A model generated the notes under the pieces. That model saw only the letters and a list, made by a program, of their open reading frames with translations. It was not told the DNA's origin and searched no databases. Both the position numbers and the translations under genes were made by a program. DNA of 64,000 nt from Blastocystis sp. Blastoise (Eukaryota > Sar > Bigyra > Opalinata > Blastocystidae): the NCBI GenBank assembly GCA_039096225.1, contig JBBPEB010000002.1, positions 310,001-374,000 on the forward strand. The letters run 5' to 3'. Each line of letters starts with the position of its first letter. Within the stretch, counting starts at the first letter, position 1. This document shows, in pieces, positions 45,459 to 61,465 of this stretch.

Positions 45459-46338
45459 TCTAGAGTTGGGCAAATGGAAGTCCATTTGTATGGAGGTCCA
45501 TCTAGGTCCAATTTTTGGGGTTGGAGCTCCAATTTGTAGCTCGTTTTTCTCCCTTTTTTCACGGGAAAAAAAAAACATTTTTTGGTGTGGTTTCAATCTT
45601 CAGTACAAGCTATTGTTGAGTCAAGATACCATGGGGTAATCAATGTATATGCTATAGCTATACCAACTTTGAAAAATAAAGCAATATTGAACGAGTATAA
45701 AATATAATTACAATTAGTAAAATGAAAATTAGAATTTGGTTCTTCTATTCAACTCTAGACACTATAGTCTATATAAATATATATCAATTACAACTTTGTA
45801 ATAAAGTTGAATCAAACAATTATTTTTTTGCATTATTTTATCCATAAGAATATCTAGTCATGTACGCCCCTTTATGTATATTCTTATTTATATAAAATAT
45901 CTGTATTTTTATAAACTATCGATTCATCTTTATTCATGTCAACTTTTCTAAATGTCATCATATCAGCTTTTTTGTATACAATAGACAGTTTATAACTCTT
46001 AATGATAGATTTTAGATTAAATTTACAAAATATAATGAATATGATGAATAAATATAATTGTATAAATGCCTTATTAATATTGAATAGAACATAAAATCTA
46101 TTTATAAAGTGGCATACTCTACAATTAAATAAGATAAATCACTTATAAAGTGAATTGCATCTAATTGTCATATATACTTAAAATCTCTCCTGTTCGAAGT
46201 GTGAACATAAGTATATAGAATACAAAAAATATATATAATTTAAAAAAATAAGTATTTTGATACTATTATACAAGAAAAGTCACTTTTAAAAGAAAATTTT
46301 GATACAAGTGAAACTTGATGGACTTCGCCCAACTCTAT
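45459..46338. mobile_element. Candidate hAT-like non-autonomous DNA transposon (about 880 bp)
   Basis: The left end reads TCTAGAGTTGGGC and the right end, reverse-complemented, ATAGAGTTGGGC. Both then continue into GAAGTCCAT (with a 5-bp insertion on the left). The 8-bp flanks are CTCTAGAG (45451-45458) and CTCTAGTG (46339-46346), a 7/8 match with the T and A spacing typical of hAT target sites. Just inside the left end, between 45472 and 45532, lie three TGGA-NN-TCCA palindromes, the last a perfect TTGGAGCTCCAA. No transposase ORF is inside, so it would be mobilised in trans. Element boundaries are my reading and could shift by a few bases. Confidence 0.6.
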
Positions 46339-46746
46339 CTCTAGTGTTTTCTATATATCTCACAAAAAATGAAAAAATATAGAGAATAGAAGTTAATCCC
46401 GTAGACTCTCGTACGAAAACGGGGAAAACTGTTTGTTCCCCAAAATTTATTGAATAAACACGGATAAGCGACTATTTTTCTCATTTTTGAGTGAAATAAC
46501 GATTACCCACAATTTCCCAATAAATATATATTTAAAAAATGATTTCATTCGATATTTCTTTAATAAAAAATGCATTAACACAAAACAAAAGATATGTAAA
46601 ATCATATCTAAATTGTAAAAAATGCAATGATTTTAACTATTGAAACAATACAGAAAGCCGAAAAAGAAAAAACACACAGATTAAAATATAACGAAGTTTA
46701 AAGGAATTAAAAAAAATATGTATATAAAGTAATAAGAATAAATAGT
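46339..46746. other. 3' spacer beside STI1
   Basis: About 400 bp, no ORF. Contains AATCCCGTAG and AAACACGG elements near 46397-46460, G/C islands in AT-rich sequence. Confidence 0.5.
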
Positions 46747-47303
46747 TTAACCCATTTTCAATACACCCGCAGCAATAAGCATTCGAATCTTTTCAGCAAT
46801 ACCCGGATTAGAAAGATACTTTTGAGCACTCTTTGGGTCCGCCTCCATATCTTTCAATACCTTTTGAATAGCAGGATCCGTAATAACCGCCTGAATCTCA
46901 GGATCTTCGAGAGCGCGTTGACGCTGAACTGGATCATCAGGAGATGTCATTATCTATATATATATATTATAAGTAATGATATTATAAACTATTATAAACT
47001 ATTATAAAATATTATATTATAAAATATTATAATTAAAAGCAATAATAATAACTATATATACTTCATTAATCTTAAGAGAGCATTTATATAATCCATCAGA
47101 GCACCCTGCATCGTTATTATCAATCTCTAAACCCTTCTTAAAACACTGTTCAGCCTTCCAATACTTCTTTAAGGTCATATATATCGTTCCTTTTCTCCAA
47201 TAAGCCTTTATATACTTAGGATCTATCTTAAGAGCCTATAGAATCAATAATAATAATAATATTATAATAATAATAAATATGAAATATAATAAAATCAAAA
47301 ATC

Positions 47304-47337
<34 letters not shown>

Positions 47338-47772
47338 TATATACCTTTTCAATATCATCTAATGCTTGTCCCCAGTCCATGACTTTACATAAAGCAGACG
47401 CTCTATTTAAATAGAAAACTGGATTATTATTATCTCTTCGAATAGCTTCTTCATATTCATGAATACTCTCTACATATTTACCTTCATTAAATAATTCATT
47501 ACCTTTAGTTTTATGTTCTAAAGCTATTTCAGGATTATATAATGCTTTCTTTTCACATTCTTTCTTTAAGCTTTCAGCTTGTTTCAGCTTAGTCTTTAAA
47601 GTAGGTAAGGGGAATTCCATCTGGGCCTTCTCATAATACTCGATTGCATTCTTCCAATCATCTTGCTTATAATAAGCTGTTCCTATACGACAATAAGCCT
47701 ATAGATAATAATAATAATAATAATAATAACAATAATAATAAAAATAAAAATAAAAATAAAAATAAAAATAAA

Positions 47773-47833
<61 letters not shown>

Positions 47834-49145
47834 GCTATATCTATATATACCTTAGCAACATCTTCATAACTAGCCTTATAGTCATTTCTATTATCAATAA
47901 CTTTATTACAAGTAGCAATACAATCTTCAAAAGCTCCTTTCTCACATTGAGCAGCAGCAATATTATTTAATAAAACTACATTCTTATCATTCACAGATAA
48001 AGCTTCAGTATACTTGGCTATAGCTTCATCAAATTTCTTGCTCTTATATAAAGCATTACCTTCTTCTTTTAAGCTTTGAATCTTCTTTCTATATATATAT
48101 ATTTATATATATATAATTATATATTTAATATATATATATATATACTCTTCTTCACTTAATTCAGGTTCGGGCTATATATAAAAATAAATATAAAAACAAA
48201 TATATATAAATATAAATATATATAATTTTCTTAATAATATACTTGTTTTTCTTCTTTCTTAGGTTGTTGTTTCTTCGGTTCAGGAGTATAAGAAGGAGTA
48301 GGTTCAGGAACAGAAGCATTAGCAGCTCCCTCAGGGGGCATACCAAAACCAATACCTAAAGCTTTCTCCATCACTTTACTAAAACGTGGATCTTGTAATA
48401 CTATTCCTAAACTTTGAGAAGGATTAGTTTGTAACATGTGTAATTTAGCCATAAAATCAGCATCCTCTAAATAACTTCTTAGTTCAGGATCTTGTTGCAT
48501 CTTTGCAATTAAAGGAGGACCAAAAAGTTGTGAAAACATAGCATCTTGTTCAGCTTGACTGGGCATTCCTTGAGGCATTCCTTGAGGCATTCCTTGAGGT
48601 CTATTGGCATTCTCACGAGCTTTTATAGCATCATTTTTACCTTGTTCTAAAGAAGCAGTACCAGGACAAGCAGTTAAACCTATAGAAAGAAAGATTATTA
48701 GTTAAAATAGTATAAAAAATAAATCAAATGATATTCATACTACTTAGAATCATTTCAAAGATATATATTTATTATATTCATAAATTAAATATAAATAAAT
48801 GTTAAAAAAAGAATAAAAAATACCTTCATCATAAGCTTTAATGGATTCATCGTATTTCCCAAGAGCATGTAAAGCAGCACCTTTACGAGCATAACCTTTA
48901 GCCCAATCAGGCTTAACACGAACACAATCATTAGCATCTCTTAAAGCAAATTCTTTGTTACCCATACTCAAATAAGCAGCAGATCTGTTACTGTATAGAA
49001 TATGGTTATCGGGATCAAACTTCAAACCCTCAGTATACCATTGAATAGCTTCTTGATATTTCTTTTCACTTAAAAAGCTATTACCTTTATTCTTACATTC
49101 AAGAACTTGAGCAGCACGTTCTTCAGGACTACCAGCTCCAGACAT
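46747..49145 (-). CDS. STI1: HSP70/HSP90 organizing co-chaperone STI1/HOP
   Basis: Bridges Hsp70 and Hsp90 in client transfer. Start ATG at 49143-49145. Order of parts: TPR1 (NKGNSFLSEKKYQEAIQWYT, YSNRSAAYLSMGN, KGYARKGAALHALGKYDES); DP1 (QQDPELRSYLEDADFMAKL, LQDPRFSKVMEKALG) preceded by a PQGM repeat; a proline/lysine linker; TPR2A (KEEGNALYKSKKFDEAI...LLNNIAAAQCEKGAFE); TPR2B (KTKGNELFNEGKYVESI, FYLNRASALCKVMDWGQAL, KAYWRKGTIYMTLKKYWKA); and DP2 (PEIQAVITDPAIQKVLKDME...KIRMLIAAGVLKMG). All five modules of HOP are present and the two-carboxylate-clamp TPRs keep their N and K/R residues. Five introns carry TA or AAT tracts (47735-47832). Stop TAA at 46747-46749. Confidence 0.97.
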
Positions 49146-49309
49146 TTATTCAATATTTATTAGTTAAATAGATACAAATACAAAAATGATATGTTTTCAT
49201 TTTTCATTTTTCTTTTGGAACTTTTCTGTTTATAGAAAATGAATAGAGTTTCTAGAATATAAATAAAAAATTAACATGATTATTTCCATAATTGCTATAT
49301 TATAAAATC

Positions 49310-49325
49310 AATAACCATGATTAAC
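49310..49325 (+). promoter_or_regulatory. Motif AATAACCATGATTAAC
   Basis: Variant of the AACCGTGATTA element upstream of STI1 (minus-strand gene). Confidence 0.35.
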
Positions 49326-49364
49326 CAAAAACTAGGTAAAAAAGTGAAGAAACGAGAAGAAAGA

Positions 49365-49377
49365 AATAATCACGATT
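49365..49377 (+). promoter_or_regulatory. Motif AATAATCACGATT
   Basis: Canonical half of the dyad (AATCACG), 220 bp upstream of the STI1 ATG. Confidence 0.4.
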
Positions 49378-50159
49378 CATGCATAATCTGGAATTTTTAA
49401 AAACTTGATAGTTTTCTTTTTATAGAATAAAACAGTCCTTTTCTAATGTTGTTAGCATCTAATTTTGACAATAATTAATTGATATGAATTGAAATAAGCA
49501 GTTTATGTCTTTCTAAGTGAAATAAAAACCAGCAAATGAAAATGTTTGTATATATGTTTCATTTTGTAAGTTTTTTTTCTGAATTGATTTATATGTATGA
49601 TGTGTCATTATGTCAAAAATCACTTTCAATAGTTTTCCATATGTTTTGGGATTCTCATTCACGTTAGTTGCTTGTTTTGATAGTAAATAAGTGTTTATTT
49701 TTTTATTTGCTATTCTCGAATGATTATCAAACTTGATTCTCAAATCAATTATGTTAGAAAGCCTCTTTTATTAAGGATTATCTATTCTCACTCAAATAAT
49801 GACATTTTTACTGCTTCTCTCTTAAATAGTTTTTTAATCAATTTTCTTGACGTAATAAAATCCTTTGAATTACTCTTTGAAACAAATTAATGCTTCATCA
49901 TAGTTCTTTAATATGTTTTTATCATATTATTTTTCATATTTCTTTAGTTTTAATATATATATTAAGTAAACTGAATTTATATATTTTTATAAATAATAAA
50001 ATGGTTTCAATGAATTATTTTCTATAAAAATATGTTTATTGAAAAAGAATAAATTCAACATGAAATGAATTATTATATATATATCATTTTTAGAACAAAT
50101 AATACAATACAATGAATATATATATAAAGATAGAAATAATAATAAATCATAAGAAAATG

Positions 50160-55204
<5,045 letters not shown>

Positions 55205-56230
55205 TCTCTCTAGAACACAATGACATTAACTTATTTTAAATATACTTTATAATCAGAATGAAAACGTATAAATGTATCTTTCTTTACTTTTTGACTCATA
55301 ATACTGGAAGTTTTGCTTTTCATAGAAGTTTTTTCATATTTTTCTTTTTTGTATTTTTTTCATTGGTTTTAATGAATTGAAATAATTCTATTTATTTATT
55401 TTGATGCATATAAAAAGGAGAATGTCGCAGACAAAGAATGATATGATTTTTAGACAGATTATTAAATGAAAGAGAATTATTGCTACGCTTTATTGCTTTT
55501 TGAATGTTTTGAATGAAAAGAAAACGCTGAAAAATAGCGAAATCATTTATGTCGTATCATCTATGAACTTGCTCAAAGTGAAATCACGTTTTTTAATTAT
55601 GAAAATGATAAAGTTAACACATATCAGATATGTGTGGTTAGTAAGAGACATAATGATTAATTTATTTTTTTTTAAATAAATAATATTACCAGAAATAGAG
55701 AAAGAATAAATATTTTTTGTCAACAAATAAAAAAAATAAAAATGGCTTTGTTTTTCGTTTCATTTAGAATAATATATGTTTTAAGTGAGGTTACTATTGT
55801 ATCCATTTTTTATATAGTATATATAGGAGTACTCTGTGATAGACTGAAAGTCTCATTTCAGATATTTATTGCATTTAAATAATTCATTCTATACACCATC
55901 ACTATTACAACAGAATTACATTATTTATTATAGAAATAAAGAAAAAGAAAATTAATTGATAGCGTAAATACTTTTGTTATTCTTGAATAAAGTTGTTTTA
56001 TTGTTTACTGACAAGAAGAATATTCAGTGACAACATGTTTTATTATACAATAACAGTTATACATTGAAAAATATGGAAAAACAATACATGAAGAATAATT
56101 TATGGGAATTCTGTATTTGAGAAGCAAAATATAAATATAATCATAAATTTAACTTTTGTGCTCCCAGTTTAAAGCGAATTTGTTCCGAATAGAAGAAGAG
56201 CATTATTATTGTTTTTAAGGTCTTTTAACG
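55205..56230. promoter_or_regulatory. Divergent intergenic region between RAB3GAP1 (-) and the P-ATPase-like gene (+)
   Basis: About 1 kb, no ORF. An AAATCACGTT element lies at 55581-55590, 380 bp from the RAB3GAP1 ATG. Confidence 0.5.
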
Positions 56231-57307
56231 ATGCTGACTGTAAAACAGATTATGCTTGGGCTGCTAACAGAGTTGTCTGAGCAAGTAGCAGAGGAAGAAG
56301 AAAAGTATCTTAACGGAGATGATGATTTCGAAGAACAATATCCATTTCCTTATAGTCATTTAGATTATCAAGAGGTATTTCGTATTATATACTATAAATG
56401 TGATTTATATCTATGTAAATTATAGCATGCCATGCCTTTATTCAGACTTGCTCTTCAATATCACTATAAGTTTAGAGATGGAATCACTTCAGGTAAGGTG
56501 GATCCTATCTGATATGATAAGTTACGTAATTTAATTTATATAGATAGGGCTCAATTGTTGATTAAAAGATATGGAAATAATTATTTCCCTGATATTGTGC
56601 CTCTCCAAGGAAATTCTGGTAATAAATACTCTTCATTTCCTCCACAGATATCTTTTTATCTAATATTTTTTTCTTTTATGTTTAATATCAGTATAAATGA
56701 TGTTTTAAAGAGAGCTAATAGAAAGTTTTCTTAATATAATATACAACGCCAAATGGTGGCAGAACGTATTAGAGAAATTAGATCCAAAATATAAAGTGAT
56801 TCGAGATAAGAAGTTGCAAACGATAAAAGCTCGTGATTTAGTTATTGGGGATATCATTTTACTTCAAGAAGGTATATATATTTATATTATTTTGATAACT
56901 ATATTATTATGAGTATTATTTTTGATTATTATTTTGATTATTATTTTGATAACTATATTATTATGATTATTATTTTGATAAATATATTATTATGATTATT
57001 ATTTTGATAAATATATTATTATGATTATTATTATATATATATATATTAAAGGTGATCATATTCCCGCGGATATTCGTGTATTATTAAGTGATGGATCTCC
57101 TCAAATTGATATGTCCTTTATAACACTAATAAATAATGATATTAAAACAATTACCATGAATTGTCTGCCCGATCCTATGTATATATATATATATATATTG
57201 ATTATATATATTGATTATATATGTATATATATATATAGGCGTAGCCCTAATCTTCTTCCTTGTGGTAGTTACTTGTTACAAGGAATTCTCTTTGGTGTTG
57301 TTGTTAA

Positions 57308-57348
<41 letters not shown>

Positions 57349-57859
57349 TATATATATATATATATAGAACAGGTTTGAATACTCTTTATGGTAAAACTGG
57401 ATTTAGAATCACAAATCCTCATCATTCTGTATATATATATATATATACTATTATATATATATATATACTATTATGTATATAGTTAGACCTTTATAATTGT
57501 CAAATAGAGCATAAGAAGGTTCGGTGTCTCTTTCAATCGTGTTGTGAGAATAGTATACTTCCAAAGAATATTAAAGTATATATATGCATCTATATATATA
57601 TATTGATTATTTGTCTATTTTTATTTTTCACTACTTATTATTATTTAATAAATATATATATAAATAGACTTTAGATAAATCAATTAATGTTAATTATATA
57701 TTTGTATCTCTACCTCCATCTATATGTACAATTCCAAGTTTATTTATTGAGAATATGAGAACACTTCAAATTAAAATATGTATACTAAGAGAACGAGAAG
57801 AAATAGCAGTCTCTCATGTATATATATATACATATATATATATGTTTATTATATATGTT

Positions 57860-57937
<78 letters not shown>

Positions 57938-58368
57938 TTATTATATGTTATATATATTATAAATATAATATATATATAGTTTACCTTAGATGTATCAGAC
58001 CCTGATTCCCGTGATATTACTTCTGATTCGAGGGAAAAAATCGAAAATGATTTTTTAGAATGGGATAGGAATCCAAATATATACTTAAAAAGTGTTATTA
58101 TTGACCCATCACAATATAAAGATCTATTTAATATTGTTCATAAAGCAAAGTAATATATATATTATAGTTTCTTTTCTTCTTATTTTCTTATTATACTTAT
58201 TATTATATATATTTATATTATTCTTTTTAAGCTATATATTATATATTGTATTCTTTCTACTATATATATATATATACTTCTATATCTAGTCGAACAATAC
58301 TCTATGTAGGTGGTTTATATATGACGAATATTGTACCTATTAAAGAAGCTGATATATCTATTTCCTAT

Positions 58369-58400
<32 letters not shown>

Positions 58401-58706
58401 TCTTATTATATACAATCCAAACATTTCTATATATATTTATATCATCATTATTTAATATATATGTATATTTTATACCTATATATAATATAATAATAATAAT
58501 CAACATAATAATAATAATACTAATAATAATAATATCTTTCTATATCTCTATATTATCCTTGATTCTTCTACATTTCCTATTTAGATGCTTTAGATTACTG
58601 TAAACTACATAGTGATGCTATTTTACTTACTCCTAATTATACGGGTATTACTACTTTATTACAGTTATCCTCTTCTATCCTATGTCAGTTATGCTGTATC
58701 TTATGA
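56231..58706 (+). CDS. P-type (P3A-like) ATPase-derived protein lacking catalytic motifs
   Basis: Start ATG at 56231 gives MLTVKQIMLGLLTELSEQVA. The cation-ATPase N-domain QLLIKRYGNNYFPDI follows, then actuator strands KYKVIRDKKLQTIKARDLVI and GDHIPADIRVLLSDGSPQID, and KTGLNTLYGKTGFRI, the counterpart of the plant/fungal ATGVHTFFGKAA. The end has ILYVGGLYMTNIVPIKEADI followed by DAILLTPNYTGITTLLQLS, aligned with GDGVNDAPALKKADIGIA and SDIVLTEPGLSVII. The TGES loop reads INND, GDGVND is lost, and I find no DKTGT block. The expected transmembrane segments between these blocks are absent or very short. The frame ends at TGA 58704-58706, but the same frame stays open for 69 more codons to 58913. 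Either a pseudoenzyme or a decaying gene. Confidence 0.6.
57868..57932 (+). repeat. (TA)n in an intron of the P-ATPase-like gene
   Basis: About 32 TA units. Flanking TGTTTATTATATATG strings are duplicated on both sides. Confidence 0.9.
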
Positions 58707-58913
58707 AATTATGTGATTTGTCCCAAATCGGCATACTCAAGACTGAAATCCATTCGTTTTATTACGTTTAAAACTGTTAGAAAACAAATTTACTGGAAAT
58801 ATAAAGATAAACGTGATCTGCCATTATTATCTTTTTATTTCTATATACTTATTCTTGTCTATACTATATATTATCTTATATATTATCTATATTTCACAAA
58901 ACATAATAAATGA

Positions 58914-59542
58914 CTATATATAAAGTATATTTATATATATAGAATTGTATTCTATAATCATTCGCTTATTATTATGCTCTTTTCTCAGTTTAATTCTTTT
59001 TATCTATATATATATTCTTAACTCTTGGGTATTTTTATTTATACTTTTTATTCTATATATATTTGTAACTTATATATATATATATTTTAATTATTAGTAT
59101 TTTTTCTTTTCTTTTTTTGCATTATTCTGTTTGTTTCTTTTTATAGTATTTTATTTTTTTAATTTTTTTTCCCATTTTTCTAAAATTATAATAAAAATAA
59201 TATATGGATTATATTATAAAAAATGTCAATAGTAAATATTATTAATATGTATTGTTAGTGAGTATTAATCATTTCTATAAATACTACTATATATTTTTAT
59301 TTACATATGAATGCTGAATAAATGATAGTATTATTAAATAATAAGAATACTTGTTATTATAGATGATATATAGAATAGAGAATGAATAAATTGATAAACA
59401 AAACACCTATTCTAATAATAACAAGGATATATATATATAGTATAATAAAGAAATCTAAAACAATAAGTAATGAATACAAAAGATAGTATATATCTTCATA
59501 TATAAATATATATATATATAACTATAAATGATATTCTAGTTT
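58914..59542. other. Convergent 3' spacer
   Basis: 630 bp of T-rich then A-rich sequence between the 3' ends of the P-ATPase-like gene and spermidine synthase. Confidence 0.6.
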
Positions 59543-60026
59543 TTAAGGTTTAATCATTTTTAAAGCCTTCATAGCAAAACGAGGAAGTACGAATGCGGCC
59601 TTATGCATTTCAGGAGTATAATATTTCAATTGAGATTGAAGTTCAGGAGAAATAGGACGATTTGGTTGATATAAAGGATATTTTCCATCATCAAGAGTAC
59701 CAATAATAAATCCGATTTGACCACATGGATAACTAGGAATAGAACAATAACCGTAATTAACGTTTTTAAACAGCTTGGATGCGTCATTCATCACTTTAGC
59801 AATTAAATCTAAATGAAGCCATTGACATTCACCCTATAGAATATATAATAAAATCAATAATAATAATAATAATAATATTAATAATAATAATAATATATAT
59901 ATATATATATATACTTGGGTACAAATGATACCTCCTTCTCTTAGAGCTTCCTTCATGGTCTTATAGAAATCAGAAGTATAAAGAGTCTCAGCAGGACCTT
60001 TATATAATAATAATATTAAATATAAC

Positions 60027-60061
<35 letters not shown>

Positions 60062-60614
60062 TAATAATATATAAAAAATATATTAAAAAAAAATAACAGC
60101 AATCATATATATACCCACTGGATCGGAGGAATCAACAATAATAACATCAAAGCGATTCTTTTGATTTTTAACATATTCAGCAGCATCCATAAATAATAAT
60201 TCTAATCTGGGATCATTAAAGGATACAGCAGTAGAGTTACTAAAGTATTTCTTAGCAACATTAACGACACCTTCATCAATTTCACATTGAACAATATGTT
60301 CAATACAATCATGACGAGCAATTTCTCTTAAAACACCACCATCACCACCTCCAACAATCAAAACTTCTTTTGGGTTAGGATGAGCAAAGAGAGGAAGATT
60401 GACGATCATCTCTTGATAAGAGAATTCATCCTTCTCTGTTATTTGAAATACACCATCTAAAGCAAGTACTCTTCCATATGATTCGGAATCAAAAACAAGA
60501 ATATCTTGATATTTTGATTTTTCATGATATAAAACGTCTTTAACTTTCACAGAGAACTTTTGACCGGGCCACATAGCTTCACATTCAGAAAACCAACCAT
60601 CAGCAATACTCATT
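59543..60614 (-). CDS. SRM: Spermidine synthase
   Basis: Transfers aminopropyl from decarboxylated SAM to putrescine. Exon 1 (60115-60614, ATG at 60612-60614) gives MSIADGWFSECEAMWPGQKF, YQDILVFDSESYGRVLALDG, the YQEMIVNLPLFAHPNPKEVL block, the SAM-binding LIVGGGDGGVLREIARH, CEIDEGVVNVAKKYF, LLFMDAAEYVK and the catalytic VIIVDSSDPVG. Exon 2 gives ETLYTSDFYKTMKEALREGG, and exon 3 gives YGYCSIPSYPCGQIGFI, the family YATIPTYPSGQIGF, ending in HKAAFVLPRFAMKAL. All catalytic Asp/Glu/Tyr residues are in place, and length fits (about 290). Introns carry AAT and TA tracts. Stop TAA at 59543-59545. Confidence 0.97.
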
Positions 60615-61465
60615 TTGATTCTATGACAAAAATACGAAAAACAAAAGAAATAAATAAAAATGATAAAAAACAATGGTAGATTTTATTTTTTAGCTCCAAT
60701 TCCCTGTTTTTACCAAAAAAGTGACATAGACATTTTCACATCCTCTCTCTTTCAAATGATTCGATAATTATTTATAGAATCCAATCATAACTGAGAAGAC
60801 TCTTCTTTTTATTGTTCTTTTTTTCTCTTTATTTATTTTCTAAATAGGAATTCTTAGTATATTGAATAGTAGAGGAAAAACTCAAGATATTTATTTTATA
60901 TATGAAAAATAAAATACTGAAATAAAGTACTGATTCAATGAAAAAAATATTTTTTTGCTTATGGCACATTATTCAAGACTAACTGCTTTTTATTCATTCA
61001 CTTAAATACATTTATTTCAATACTGCTATTATCTTTCTTGAATTCAATCAAGAAAAAAGTTTTTTTGTAATTTTTTTTATTTAATAATATTTCTGCTTAA
61101 TAATTCATATTCTACTTCTTTTGTATATTAAATTAAAATAACATCCAAACAATATTTGATACAAATGAATCATGAGTTGTTTTATTCTTAGATATTCCAA
61201 TAAAGAAAACAGTTTTGATCACCCTCAATCAAGATTTAATACTAAAAACTCTAATATAAAACGTAAATATCATCGATTCTATGAATATAAAAAATATTTT
61301 CTGATTTGAAATAGCTCAATTCATACGATAAAGTATATTAACATTCATTGTATATAAATATATAGAATATATATGAATAAATATTTTGTTGTCATTCAAT
61401 TATTTGTAAAAAACAAAAAAACCGCTTTTCAACTTTTTTATTTTTAAAATGTTTCTGTATAAAAA
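60615..61465. promoter_or_regulatory. Divergent intergenic region, SRM (-) / TRIP13 (+)
   Basis: 850 bp with no ORF; should hold both promoters. I see no copy of the CCGTGATTA motif here. Confidence 0.55.

Larger units (their letters stand above)
49146..50190. promoter_or_regulatory. STI1 promoter side and intergenic
   Basis: 1.05 kb. The motif pair at 49310 and 49365 lies 165-235 bp upstream of the STI1 ATG. The short minus frame at 49513-49743 (76 codons) has no family likeness and I do not call it. Confidence 0.5.

Noticed and set aside
49513-49743. Minus ORF of 76 codons
   Set aside because: No family likeness, no splice context and a promoter-like position; likely chance.
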